Assembly (NCBI GenBank): GCA_021785095.1
Contig: JAJYGM010000790.1
Span: forward strand, 1 to 22,292
Reading direction: 5' to 3'
DNA from: Actinomycetes bacterium
Lineage (GTDB): Bacteria > Actinomycetota > Acidimicrobiia > Acidimicrobiales > Bog-793
DNA length: 22,292 nt
The notes under the pieces were generated by a model. The model did not search any database and was not told the DNA's origin. It saw only the letters and a list, made by a program, of their open reading frames with translations. Numbering within the stretch: position 1 is the first letter of the stretch; each line of letters starts with the position of its first letter. Of the stretch, positions 15,614 to 22,292 are shown in pieces. The translations under genes and the position numbers were made by a program.

Positions 15614-15631
15614 TAGTTTCCTACCAGGCCC
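15614..15631 (-). repeat. right inverted repeat of the ISAzo13-family element
   Basis: Read on the minus strand it begins GGGCCTGGTAGG and aligns with the left end. TAA follows on the plus strand. Confidence 0.6.
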
Positions 15632-15641
15632 TAAAGGGACG

Positions 15642-15696
15642 GTACTTGGATAGCGGGTGATCGCGCGGAACGCGCGATCACCCGCTATCCAAGTAC
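15642..15696. repeat. 55-nt perfect hairpin (26-bp arms, GAA loop)
   Basis: The arm starting GTACTTGGATAGCGGGTGAT (15642-15667) and its exact complement (15671-15696) enclose only GAA. There is no mismatch. It lies 10 bp outside the right end of the insertion sequence and upstream of the cargo operon. It could insulate the operon from upstream transcription, though no T-run follows. It could instead be a single-strand DNA structure used in replication, transfer or recombination. Confidence 0.85.
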
Positions 15697-15818
15697 GCTG
15701 TGAGTTGTTTCGAACCCTCATTTTCCCTCACGGAACAGGCACTTTGGTGTCGCTACGGGGCGCGAACGCCGGAGTTTCGTGAAAGAGCGAGGCTAAGAGA
15801 CCCAAGAGAGAGGATGAC

Positions 15819-16601
15819 GTGGCCTTCGTAGTCGACACCAGCACCGAGCGCCTCGTGAAGTCCGACGAGCGCGTGCGTGACCTCGGCGAGGTCTTCACGC
15901 CCAACGCCACGGTCCAGGCAATGCTCGACCTGCTGCCCGCAGAGATGTGGGAGGTCCACTCGGCGGCCACCTTCTTGGAGCCGGCCTGCGGTGACGGCAA
16001 CTTCCTCGTCGCCATCTTGGACCGCAAGCTCGAGCGCGTCGCTGCTGACCTCGCGGCGGGTCGCCTGGCGGCAGGCGATAGCGCTGAGGCTGCCCAGTTC
16101 CACGCGCTCGAGGCGCTGGCCTCCATCTACGCCGTCGACATCTCCATCGACAACATCGTCGGCGGCATTCCCGGCCACGAGCTCGGTGCCCGCAGCCGCC
16201 TGTTGGCCATGTTCTCCGAGTGGAGCTCCACGGCACTCGCCAAGCGCCTGAACTCGCGAAGCCTGATGCTCCGGGCGGCTGAGTGGGTCGTCGAGCACAA
16301 CCTCATTGTCGGCAACATGCTGCCCTTTGACGCGTCGGGCAGGCCGACGGGGCGAGACGCCATCCCGCTCATCGACTACACCTTCGACCCCGCCACACAG
16401 ACGGTCTTGCTGATGAAGACCACGATGGGCGACGTCCTCGCCGGCGAGGAGGCCAAGACCGCTACGGCGCTCTCCCTCTTCGGCCCCGCCGAGCCCGAGC
16501 CTCTCTGGCAGGGCAAGGCGACCGACCTGGCTCAGGCTGAGCGCGTCAAGGCACCGAAGCTCTGCGGCCCCGCCCGCAACGGAACTGGGAGGGGACGATG
16601 A
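15819..16601 (+). CDS. methyltransferase-like subunit with intact SAM-binding motif, no NPPY
   Basis: 260 residues from the GTG at 15819, with AGAGAGAGGA just upstream. The start of an adenine-methyltransferase fold is clear: DLGEVFTPNATVQAMLDLLP (22-41), motif I FLEPACGDGNF (52-62) for S-adenosylmethionine, and an acidic motif II, YAVDIS with Asp107. A late segment, NLIVGNMLPFD (161-171), precedes where a catalytic motif would be expected, but no N-P-P-Y/F is present and the protein ends after about 90 more residues. It is first in a four-gene operon, and its stop overlaps the next start (ATGA). It probably works with the next protein as part of the modification enzyme, either as the SAM-binding partner or as a second specialised methylase. 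Confidence 0.8.
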   Translation: MAFVVDTSTERLVKSDERVRDLGEVFTPNATVQAMLDLLPAEMWEVHSAATFLEPACGDGNFLVAILDRKLERVAADLAAGRLAAGDSAEAAQFHALEALASIYAVDISIDNIVGGIPGHELGARSRLLAMFSEWSSTALAKRLNSRSLMLRAAEWVVEHNLIVGNMLPFDASGRPTGRDAIPLIDYTFDPATQTVLLMKTTMGDVLAGEEAKTATALSLFGPAEPEPLWQGKATDLAQAERVKAPKLCGPARNGTGRGR

Positions 16602-18109
16602 GCGCCGACTACCTGGTGGCTAACCAGCCCGACATCTTGGAGGTCATCGCCGACCTCTCCAACGATGCGGTGTTCACCCCGCCGAAGGTGGTGAACGCTG
16701 TGCTCGACCTGCTGCCCGACGAGGTGTGGTCTGACCCGAGTCTGCGTTGGCTGGACCCCGGCGCCAAGACCGGCGTGTTCCCACGCGAGATCACCAAGCG
16801 CCTCATGGTCGGCCTGGCCCAGGCCATCCCCGACGAGACCGCGCGCCTCGAACACATCCTTAGAGAGATGGTCTTCGCCATCGCCACCGAGGAGATCACC
16901 GGCATGATGTCGCGCCGCTCCCTCTACTGCTCGAAGGACGCGTCGGGTGAGTTCTCAACGGTGCGCTTCGCGGACCCCGACGGCAACGTCTGGCAGAAGC
17001 TCGTAAAGCACAGTTTCACCCCCAAGGGAACCTGTTCCGAGTGCGGGGGCTTGCAGGACCAACTGGAATCCGCTGGACGCGACAACAAGGCCTACGCCCT
17101 CATCCACGGAGAAGGCCGCCACCTACTTAGGCAGGAGATGGACATGCAGTTTGACGTCATCATCGGAAATCCGCCGTATCAGATGGACACCGGAGGATCT
17201 GGTCGGCAGGCCCTCCCCATCTACCAGAAGTTCATCCAGCAAGCGAAGGAGTTGAATCCCAAGTACATGGCCTGGATCATCCCTTCGCGCTGGTTCGCAG
17301 GTGGCATGGGCCTCGATGGGTTCCGTACTGAGATGCTCGAAGACGATCAAATCAGGTACATCGTTGACTACCTCGATGCTCGAGAGTGCTTTCCGGGCGT
17401 GGACATCGCAGGAGGGGTTTGCTACTTCATGTGGGAGAAGGGCTCACACGGCCCGTGCGTCGTGGAGAACCGGTGGTCTGGCAAGACATGGCAGTCAACG
17501 AGACCACTCAACGAGTTCGATGTCTTCGTACGGATGGACCCGGCTGCTGAGATCGTCAGAAAGGTGACCGCACAGGGGCTGGAGTCGATGACTTCTATCA
17601 TCTCCGGCGTTCGTCCTTTCGGGATCCCAACCAGTGAGCGTCCTACCGGCCAGGGCAAAGTGCACTTGCTCTCTTCCGGTGGCGAAGGGCTCATCCGGAG
17701 CGACAAGGTCACCGCAGGCAAAGACATGCTGTCGAAGTGGAAGGTGATCACCTCAAAGGCTTCTCACGACCACGGTGGTCAGCCTGACAAGGAAGGCCGA
17801 CGGCGCGTTCTCTCAAAGACCCAAGTCATGCCACCCAACTGGGTGTGCACAGAGTCCTACATCGTCCTCGGGGCATTCGATACCGAACAGGAGGCGAACA
17901 ACTGCCTTGACTACGTCAAGACCTTCTTCGTTCGCTTTCTCGTATCTACTCGCTCGCTATCGCAGGACATCACTCGCGATCGCTTCGCATTTGTGCCTAT
18001 GGTCGACTTCAAGAAGCCACAGACCGACGCCGCGTTGTTTGTCAAGTTTGGTATCGATGCCAAGCAGCAGGACTTCATCAAGTCAGTCATCAAGGAGATG
18101 CCCGCATGA
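16598..18109 (+). CDS. adenine-specific DNA methyltransferase, Eco57I-like, with NPPY motif
   Basis: 503 residues from the ATG at 16598, with GGGAGGGG upstream. Features in order: SNDAVFTPPKVVNAVLDLLP (21-40), a degenerate motif I LDPGAKTGVF (52-61) in place of DPACGSG, a Cys-containing segment (C111, C146, C149 in CSECG), the catalytic motif VIIGNPPYQM (NPPY 191-194), and IIPSRWFAGG. A long C-terminal region that should hold target recognition follows. It would methylate adenine at the system's recognition site to protect host DNA. The altered motif I recurs, to my knowledge, in this family and is not proof of inactivity. Codon use becomes less GC-rich across about 17130-18060, which suggests exchange of the specificity part. 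It overlaps both neighbours by 4 nt. Confidence 0.88.
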   Translation: MSADYLVANQPDILEVIADLSNDAVFTPPKVVNAVLDLLPDEVWSDPSLRWLDPGAKTGVFPREITKRLMVGLAQAIPDETARLEHILREMVFAIATEEITGMMSRRSLYCSKDASGEFSTVRFADPDGNVWQKLVKHSFTPKGTCSECGGLQDQLESAGRDNKAYALIHGEGRHLLRQEMDMQFDVIIGNPPYQMDTGGSGRQALPIYQKFIQQAKELNPKYMAWIIPSRWFAGGMGLDGFRTEMLEDDQIRYIVDYLDARECFPGVDIAGGVCYFMWEKGSHGPCVVENRWSGKTWQSTRPLNEFDVFVRMDPAAEIVRKVTAQGLESMTSIISGVRPFGIPTSERPTGQGKVHLLSSGGEGLIRSDKVTAGKDMLSKWKVITSKASHDHGGQPDKEGRRRVLSKTQVMPPNWVCTESYIVLGAFDTEQEANNCLDYVKTFFVRFLVSTRSLSQDITRDRFAFVPMVDFKKPQTDAALFVKFGIDAKQQDFIKSVIKEMPA

Positions 18110-20895
18110 CCGTCACGCTGGCCGGCGGTGTGCGGCACCCGAAGATCTACGCCTACACCATCGACCAGTTCGCCTCGACCCCGTGGAAAGGCAAGCGCGA
18201 GGGCGCCGGCCTCATCAAGGTCGGCGACACCCAGCGCGACGTCTCGGTGCGCATCCGTGAGCAGCTGGCCGCCATCAAGATGCCCGTCGAGACGGTGCCC
18301 GACGTGCTCCTCGTCGAGGCCGCCATCACCGAGGATGGTCGAGCCTTCCGCGACCACGAGGTGCACGCCGCCCTCGAGCGCGCTGGCTACCATCGGTTCG
18401 CTGGCGAGTGGTTCGAGGCGACGAAGGACGAGGTGGCCGCCGCCATCCAGGCAGTGCGCGAGGGCAAGGACCTTCCCTCTGCCCGCCGTGTCTCTGACTT
18501 CCCCATGCGGCCCGAGCAGGCGCTGTCCGTCAAGGAGACCGCGCACTACCTGCGCACCCACGCCAAGGCCAAAAGCGGCCAGGCACCTGACTACCTCTGG
18601 AACGCCAAGATGCGCTTCGGCAAGACCTTCGCCACCTACCAGCTGGCCAAGGAGATGGGCTGGACGCGCGTGCTGGTGCTCACCTACAAGCCCGCCGTCG
18701 AGCAGGCCTGGCGCGAGGACCTCTCTCACAAGGACTTCGCCGGCTGGCGCTTCCACGGCAAGGACGACGGCGCTGCCGACATCAAGGACAAGAGCCCGCT
18801 GGTCTGGTTCGCCTCCTTCCAAGACGTTCTTGGTAAGGACGACGACGGCACAGCCAAGGTCAAGAACCGCGACCTCTACAAGGTCGACTGGGACGCAGTG
18901 GTCGTCGACGAGTACCACTTCGGCGCCTGGCGCGACGCCGCGCGCTCGATCTACGTCGGCGAGGTCGACGAGGTCACCGGCGAGAAGACCGAGGGCGACA
19001 AGTCCGAGGCCAAGGAGGCCGACACCCCCGACCTCGACGACGGCTTCGTCGAGGGCATCGAGGCGGCTCTCGCCAAGCAGCGGCTCAAGGTCGACAACTA
19101 CCTCTACCTCTCGGGCACGCCCTTCCGCGCGCTGACCGAGGGCGAGTTCTTGGAGGACCAGGTCTACAACTGGACCTACTCCGACGAGCAGCGCGCCAAG
19201 AAGGACTGGGACGAGGCCGGCCCCAACCCATACGCATCGCTGCCCCAGATGCACCTGCTGGCCTACGAGATGCCCGAAAAGCTCAAGGAGGTCGCGCTCA
19301 ACAACCTCTCCGAGTTCTCATTGACGGAGTTCTTCAGGACGACGAAGGATGGCGGCAAGCCGACCTTCACCCACGAGAACGAGGTCCAGAAGTGGCTGGA
19401 CCTGCTGCGTGGCCAGGACCTCTCGGACCTGTGGGCTGCTGTGTCCTCCACCAACCGCCCGCCCATGCCCTTCGCCGACGTCAACTTGCTCACCGCCCTG
19501 CAGCACACCGTCTGGTACCTCCCCGGCGTGGACGCCTGTGTCGCGATGAAGGACCTGCTCGGTCAGTCGCACAACAAGTTCTTCCGGGACTACACGATCG
19601 TGGTGGCCGCTGGCAACGAGGCCGGTATGGGTCAAGAGGCCCTCGGCCCGGTCGAAGAGGCCATCACCAACGTCCCCCAGGACGCGAAGTCCATCACGCT
19701 GTCGTGCGGCAAGCTCATGACCGGCGTCACGGTGCCAGCCTGGGCTGGGATCTTCATGCTGAGAGAGCTCAAGTCCCCCGAGACCTACTTCCAGGCCGCC
19801 TTCCGGGTCCAGAGCCCCTGGTCCTACAAGCAGGTCAACACCGCAGTCGGCGGCGAAGACGAGGTCGTGGTCAAGGAACACTGCTATGTGCTCGACTTCT
19901 CCCCGAACCGCGCGCTGCGGCTCATCGTCGAGTACGCCACCAAGCTGCGGCCTACCACCGCTGCTGACACCGACGAGGAGGCGGCCCTCGCCGAGTTCAT
20001 GGAGTTCCTGCCCGTGCTGGCCTTCGATGGCTCAACCATGAGCACGCTGAGTGCCGGCGACGTCATCGACTACCTGACCAAGGGCATCAGCTCCTCGATG
20101 CTGGCGCGGCGCTGGAACTCGCCCGAGCTCATCACGCTCGACCTCAAGGCGATGGAGGCCATCCTGGCCGACGACAAGCTGGTCGAGAGCTTGGAGAAGA
20201 TCGAGATGTTCCGCAACATCTCCGACGACCTCTCGGCCCTCATCTCGTCGAACAAGGAGCTCAAGCCGAAGAAGCTCGCCAAGGAGAAGCTCACCCCGAA
20301 GGAGAAGAAGCAGGAGGACGAGGCCAAGAAGAAGCGCGAAGGCATCAAGAAGAAGCTCCAGCGCTTCCTCACGCGCATCCCGGCCTTCATGTACCTGACC
20401 GATGACCGCGAGAAGACGGTCTACGACATCATCACCCAGGTCGAGCCCAAGCTCTTCGAGAAGGTGACCACGCTCTCGCTCAAGGACTTCGAGCGTCTGG
20501 TCAACGCCGGAGCCTTCAACGCGTCGAAGATGAACGACGCCGTCTGGAAGTTCCGACAGTTCGAGGAGCCGAGCCTCAGCTACACCAAGCCCGTCGAGGC
20601 GCAGACCCGTGGCGGCTGGAACGTCAGGCGCGATGAGCGCTTCGCTGAGCTCATCGAGAAGGCGGTGTTGACCCCGGGCGACCAGCTCACCAACTCGGAC
20701 CCCATCAACCCCGTCACCGCCTTCGTCAGCGAGGACTACGGCCTGCTGGTTGATGGCGTGCGTCACGAGAGTCCCGACCTCGCCGCCATCGCGGCCAGCG
20801 GTGACGGGGTGGCTGACGGCTGGGCCTACTGGACCCTGCTGCGGGGCGGCAAGCCGGCCGGGACCTTGGCAGAGCTGCGAGCGGGCAAGGCGTAG
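18106..20895 (+). CDS. GIY-YIG nuclease fused to SF2 helicase (restriction subunit), DUF4357-like C-terminus
   Basis: 929 residues from the ATG at 18106, overlapping the methyltransferase stop by 4 nt, with AAGGAG nine bases upstream. Residues 13-110 fit a GIY-YIG/T5orf172-type nuclease: HPKIYAYTI, GLIKVGDTQRDVSVRIRE (Arg49), and HRFAGEWFEA with candidate catalytic Glu101. A superfamily 2 motor follows: motif I MRFGKT (169-174), motif II DEYH (268-271), motif III SGTP (336-339), motif V GKLMTGVTVPAW (535-546) and motif VI QAAFRVQSPW (563-572). A Lys/Glu-rich helical linker lies around 720-760. The last 60 residues (DYGLLVDGVRHESPDLAAIA, then GWAYWTLLRGG) resemble DUF4357. It should translocate on DNA and cut it when the site is unmethylated. 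Confidence 0.88.
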   Translation: MTVTLAGGVRHPKIYAYTIDQFASTPWKGKREGAGLIKVGDTQRDVSVRIREQLAAIKMPVETVPDVLLVEAAITEDGRAFRDHEVHAALERAGYHRFAGEWFEATKDEVAAAIQAVREGKDLPSARRVSDFPMRPEQALSVKETAHYLRTHAKAKSGQAPDYLWNAKMRFGKTFATYQLAKEMGWTRVLVLTYKPAVEQAWREDLSHKDFAGWRFHGKDDGAADIKDKSPLVWFASFQDVLGKDDDGTAKVKNRDLYKVDWDAVVVDEYHFGAWRDAARSIYVGEVDEVTGEKTEGDKSEAKEADTPDLDDGFVEGIEAALAKQRLKVDNYLYLSGTPFRALTEGEFLEDQVYNWTYSDEQRAKKDWDEAGPNPYASLPQMHLLAYEMPEKLKEVALNNLSEFSLTEFFRTTKDGGKPTFTHENEVQKWLDLLRGQDLSDLWAAVSSTNRPPMPFADVNLLTALQHTVWYLPGVDACVAMKDLLGQSHNKFFRDYTIVVAAGNEAGMGQEALGPVEEAITNVPQDAKSITLSCGKLMTGVTVPAWAGIFMLRELKSPETYFQAAFRVQSPWSYKQVNTAVGGEDEVVVKEHCYVLDFSPNRALRLIVEYATKLRPTTAADTDEEAALAEFMEFLPVLAFDGSTMSTLSAGDVIDYLTKGISSSMLARRWNSPELITLDLKAMEAILADDKLVESLEKIEMFRNISDDLSALISSNKELKPKKLAKEKLTPKEKKQEDEAKKKREGIKKKLQRFLTRIPAFMYLTDDREKTVYDIITQVEPKLFEKVTTLSLKDFERLVNAGAFNASKMNDAVWKFRQFEEPSLSYTKPVEAQTRGGWNVRRDERFAELIEKAVLTPGDQLTNSDPINPVTAFVSEDYGLLVDGVRHESPDLAAIAASGDGVADGWAYWTLLRGGKPAGTLAELRAGKA

Positions 20896-21708
20896 ATGCA
20901 GCCCGAGATCTACCCCTTCACCGTGCTGGTGCCAGACGCTCCCGGTGAAGCCATCGAGTTCATCGACCGCAACCACGCCCTGCGCCTCGCCTTCGTCAGC
21001 CGCGAGTTCGTGTCACGGCTCGACGAGCAGTGGGACACCTCGGGCATCTACCTCCTCCTCGACCCCGTTGCCGCCGACGGCACCTGGGGCGTCTACGTCG
21101 GCAAGGCCGGCGCCATCAAGACACGCGTCGGGCGCCACACCAAGGAGAAGGACAGCTGGGCACGGGCGCTGCTCATCATGTCCAACCAGCGTGAGCCCTT
21201 CCACACCGCCGAGATCGGCTGGCTCGAAGGACAGGTCCACAGCCTGCTGACGGCCTCGTACTACGCGCAGCCCTCGAACCGACAGAACCCTGGCGACGAC
21301 ACCATCGCCCCGTGGGACCAGGCCAGTCTCTGGGCCATCGCCCGGGGAGTGACCCAGGCGCTCCGCCTGCTCGGCTACGAGACCGCCGAGGAGTCCGAGC
21401 TCGCGTCCATCGAGCGCCGGCCACGCGCCAAGTCCAAGACATCGAGCGTCACGCTCGCTGACCTCATCGCTGCTTCACTCCTCACCGATGGGGAGCGGGT
21501 GGTCAGCCTCAACGGCCAGTGGCCGGCCGAGGGCACCATCAAGGTGCCGGGCTCCATCAACTACCAGGGCATCGACCACGCCACGCCCTCTGCCGCCGCA
21601 TCAGCGGTGCGCGATGGCGGTGCAGCCAACGGCTGGGCATTCTGGGGTGTGGTGCGCGATGGGCAGCTCGTCCCACTCGCCGTGCTGCGCGGCGAGCTCG
21701 ACCTCTAA
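20896..21708 (+). CDS. GIY-YIG nuclease with DUF4357-like C-terminal domain
   Basis: 270 residues from the ATG at 20896, directly after the helicase stop codon with no gap, so translation is probably coupled. The ribosome binding site is weak. Residues 48-120 form a GIY-YIG domain: SGIYLLL (GIY 50-52), WGVYVGKAGAIKTRVGRH (YVG 67-69, basic residues Arg77 and Arg80), and EIGWLEGQVHSLL with candidate catalytic Glu111. After a helical linker (around SLWAIARGVTQALRLLGYET), residues 195-270 match the C-terminal module of the helicase protein: KVPGSINYQGIDHATPSAAA, then NGWAFWGVVRDGQ. It is either a second cutting subunit, perhaps giving the two strand breaks with the fused nuclease, or an accessory that cuts intermediates. 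Confidence 0.88.
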   Translation: MQPEIYPFTVLVPDAPGEAIEFIDRNHALRLAFVSREFVSRLDEQWDTSGIYLLLDPVAADGTWGVYVGKAGAIKTRVGRHTKEKDSWARALLIMSNQREPFHTAEIGWLEGQVHSLLTASYYAQPSNRQNPGDDTIAPWDQASLWAIARGVTQALRLLGYETAEESELASIERRPRAKSKTSSVTLADLIAASLLTDGERVVSLNGQWPAEGTIKVPGSINYQGIDHATPSAAASAVRDGGAANGWAFWGVVRDGQLVPLAVLRGELDL

Positions 21709-22110
21709 GAGGCTCAGCGGATAGGCCGCGACGCCGGCGACCAGCGGTTACGCCAGTCAATGAGCTTGGCGGTGTGAACCATTCACCCGGCGGTTGTCCT
21801 CCGGGGTTATCTGCTGGCGGGCAAGTACTCGACCACCCGAGTCCGGATGGCACTACTGTCGAAATGATGGAGGTGTCGTAGTGCTCTGGATAGAACTCGG
21901 ACCTCATTTGATTCGGCTAGGGCGGTGAGGGCAGCGAGAGATCCTCCCGGGTTGTTGTCGGCGACTTCACTCGCGGGCGTATCGGCGGCGGGCCTCGATG
22001 CGTTTCGATTCTGTTTCCGACGCTGCCATGCAAGACGAGCCTCTGTGGGAGGCGTAAGAAGAAGAAGGCACCCGACGGGCGCGCGGGATCCCACCCCCGT
22101 CTCGATCGAG
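21709..22110. other. 402-bp intergenic region between the cargo operon and a converging gene
   Basis: No gene is called; frames on both strands lack starts with ribosome binding sites or recognisable domains. It contains the small palindrome GTGAA-CCA-TTCAC (21774-21786), a GCCTC/GAGGC hairpin (about 22039-22053) and the probable terminator of the minus-strand gene (22056-22082). No tRNA-Arg copy is found here, so the element does not end in this gap. Confidence 0.4.
22056..22082 (-). terminator. Rho-independent terminator of the right-edge gene
   Basis: On the minus strand GCGCCC-GTC-GGGTGC forms a six-pair stem with one G-T wobble (22068-22082). It is followed by CTTCTTCTTCTT, a T-rich run, about 30 bases after the TGA of the gene at 22111. 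Confidence 0.55.
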
Positions 22111-22292
22111 TCACCACTCGCGACCATCGAGAAGCTTGGCGTCATGATCTGCCCGCCACTGCATCTGCTCCTCAGCCGCCCTTTCAAGGGACCGGTAGAA
22201 CCGCTCCTCCGGCGATCCCGGGATGAGCCCATCCGCCAGGCGTCGCGCCTTGTCTCGCTGCTCCAGATCTCGCGGCAGCGGCTGCCCTGGGG
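22111..22292 (-). CDS. hypothetical protein, C-terminal part (5' end outside window)
   Basis: The minus-strand frame is open from the right edge to a TGA at 22111-22113, giving about 59 residues. It includes LPRDLEQRDKARRLADGLIP, SPEERFYRSLERAAEEQM and the end LLDGREW. The part is highly charged, helical and soluble, with strong third-position GC bias and a terminator just downstream, so it is probably a genuine gene end. No family is recognised from so short a part. It faces the cargo operon and probably belongs to the same element. Confidence 0.6.
   Translation of the reverse strand, partial: PGQPLPRDLEQRDKARRLADGLIPGSPEERFYRSLERAAEEQMQWRADHDAKLLDGREW

Larger units (their letters stand above)
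14333..15631 (+). mobile_element. complete insertion sequence, ISAzo13 family
   Basis: The 1299-bp element carries one full-length transposase. Its ends are imperfect inverted repeats: GGGCGCGGTCGAGAACTA (14333-14350) against the complement of the right end, GGGCCTGGTAGGAAACTA, 13 of 18 bases identical. The same three bases, TAA, flank it on both sides (14330-14332 and 15632-15634), which fits a target duplication. The ends and duplication were found by eye. The transposase family is certain, the exact ends probable. Confidence 0.75.
5968..22292. mobile_element. integrative mobilisable element, left end; right end outside window
   Basis: The region starts at the tRNA 3'-half scar and contains a tyrosine integrase, an excisionase-like HTH protein and a MobF relaxase. 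It then has an insertion sequence and a restriction-like cargo operon. No conjugation pore or coupling protein gene is visible, so on present evidence it would be mobilisable rather than self-transmissible. The missing part could change that. The right boundary, marked by an intact tRNA-Arg(CCG), is not in the window. Confidence 0.65.

Noticed and set aside
17911..19254. 447-codon minus-strand frame opposite the methyltransferase and helicase genes
   Set aside because: Val/Leu/Gly-rich shadow of strongly biased coding sequence. The plus-strand frames carry clear motifs.
1..22292. CRISPR array
   Set aside because: No set of regularly spaced near-identical 24-40 bp repeats was found. The 11-bp repeats at 8701-8766 are contiguous and have no spacers.

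Overview
The window is high-GC DNA (clearly above 60% G+C over most of its length). It has GTG starts, strong GGAGG-type ribosome binding sites mixed with starts that look leaderless, and protein families common in Actinomycetota: a TraA-type MobF relaxase, an actinobacterial tyrosine integrase and an ISL3 transposase. It most likely comes from an actinobacterium. The genus cannot be read from the sequence.

Left part (1-5967), probably resident chromosome: the last 36 codons of an ISL3-type transposase; about 600 bp with no convincing gene; a frameshifted hypothetical gene (minus strand); a secreted beta-propeller lipoprotein with Asp-box repeats; and a tightly coupled three-gene minus-strand operon. 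That operon encodes a YtrA-type GntR repressor, an ABC ATPase and a membrane permease. The genes overlap by 4 and 8 nt, and a promoter with an overlapping inverted repeat lies just upstream.

Junction: at 5968-6013 lies only the 3' half of a tRNA-Arg(CCG) gene (anticodon arm, T arm, acceptor 3' strand; no D arm or 5' strand). An integrase gene starts 63 bp away. This is the expected scar of a tRNA-targeted integrative element. The sequence from 6014 rightwards is therefore read as an integrative mobilisable element that runs past the right edge.

Element backbone (6014-12587): integrase, two small unknown genes overlapping by 17 bp, an excisionase-like HTH protein on the opposite strand, a long non-coding region with six direct repeats phased at about 11 bp, and a relaxase-helicase (TraA/TrwC type). 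A less GC-rich insert follows (about 12480-14100). In it, a 43-residue single-pass membrane peptide and a MerR-like regulator with an unknown large domain are transcribed divergently around two palindromes. A complete ISAzo13-family insertion sequence (14333-15631, TAA target duplication) comes next, then a 55-nt perfect hairpin.

Cargo (15819-21708): four tandem genes joined by ATGA overlaps form a restriction-modification-like defence system. They encode a methyltransferase-like protein with an intact SAM motif but no NPPY, a second methyltransferase with NPPY but an altered SAM motif, a GIY-YIG/SF2-helicase fusion, and a separate GIY-YIG nuclease. The two nucleases share a C-terminal DUF4357-like module. 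This is the most interesting system in the window. At the right edge a minus-strand gene of unknown function enters, followed by a plausible terminator.
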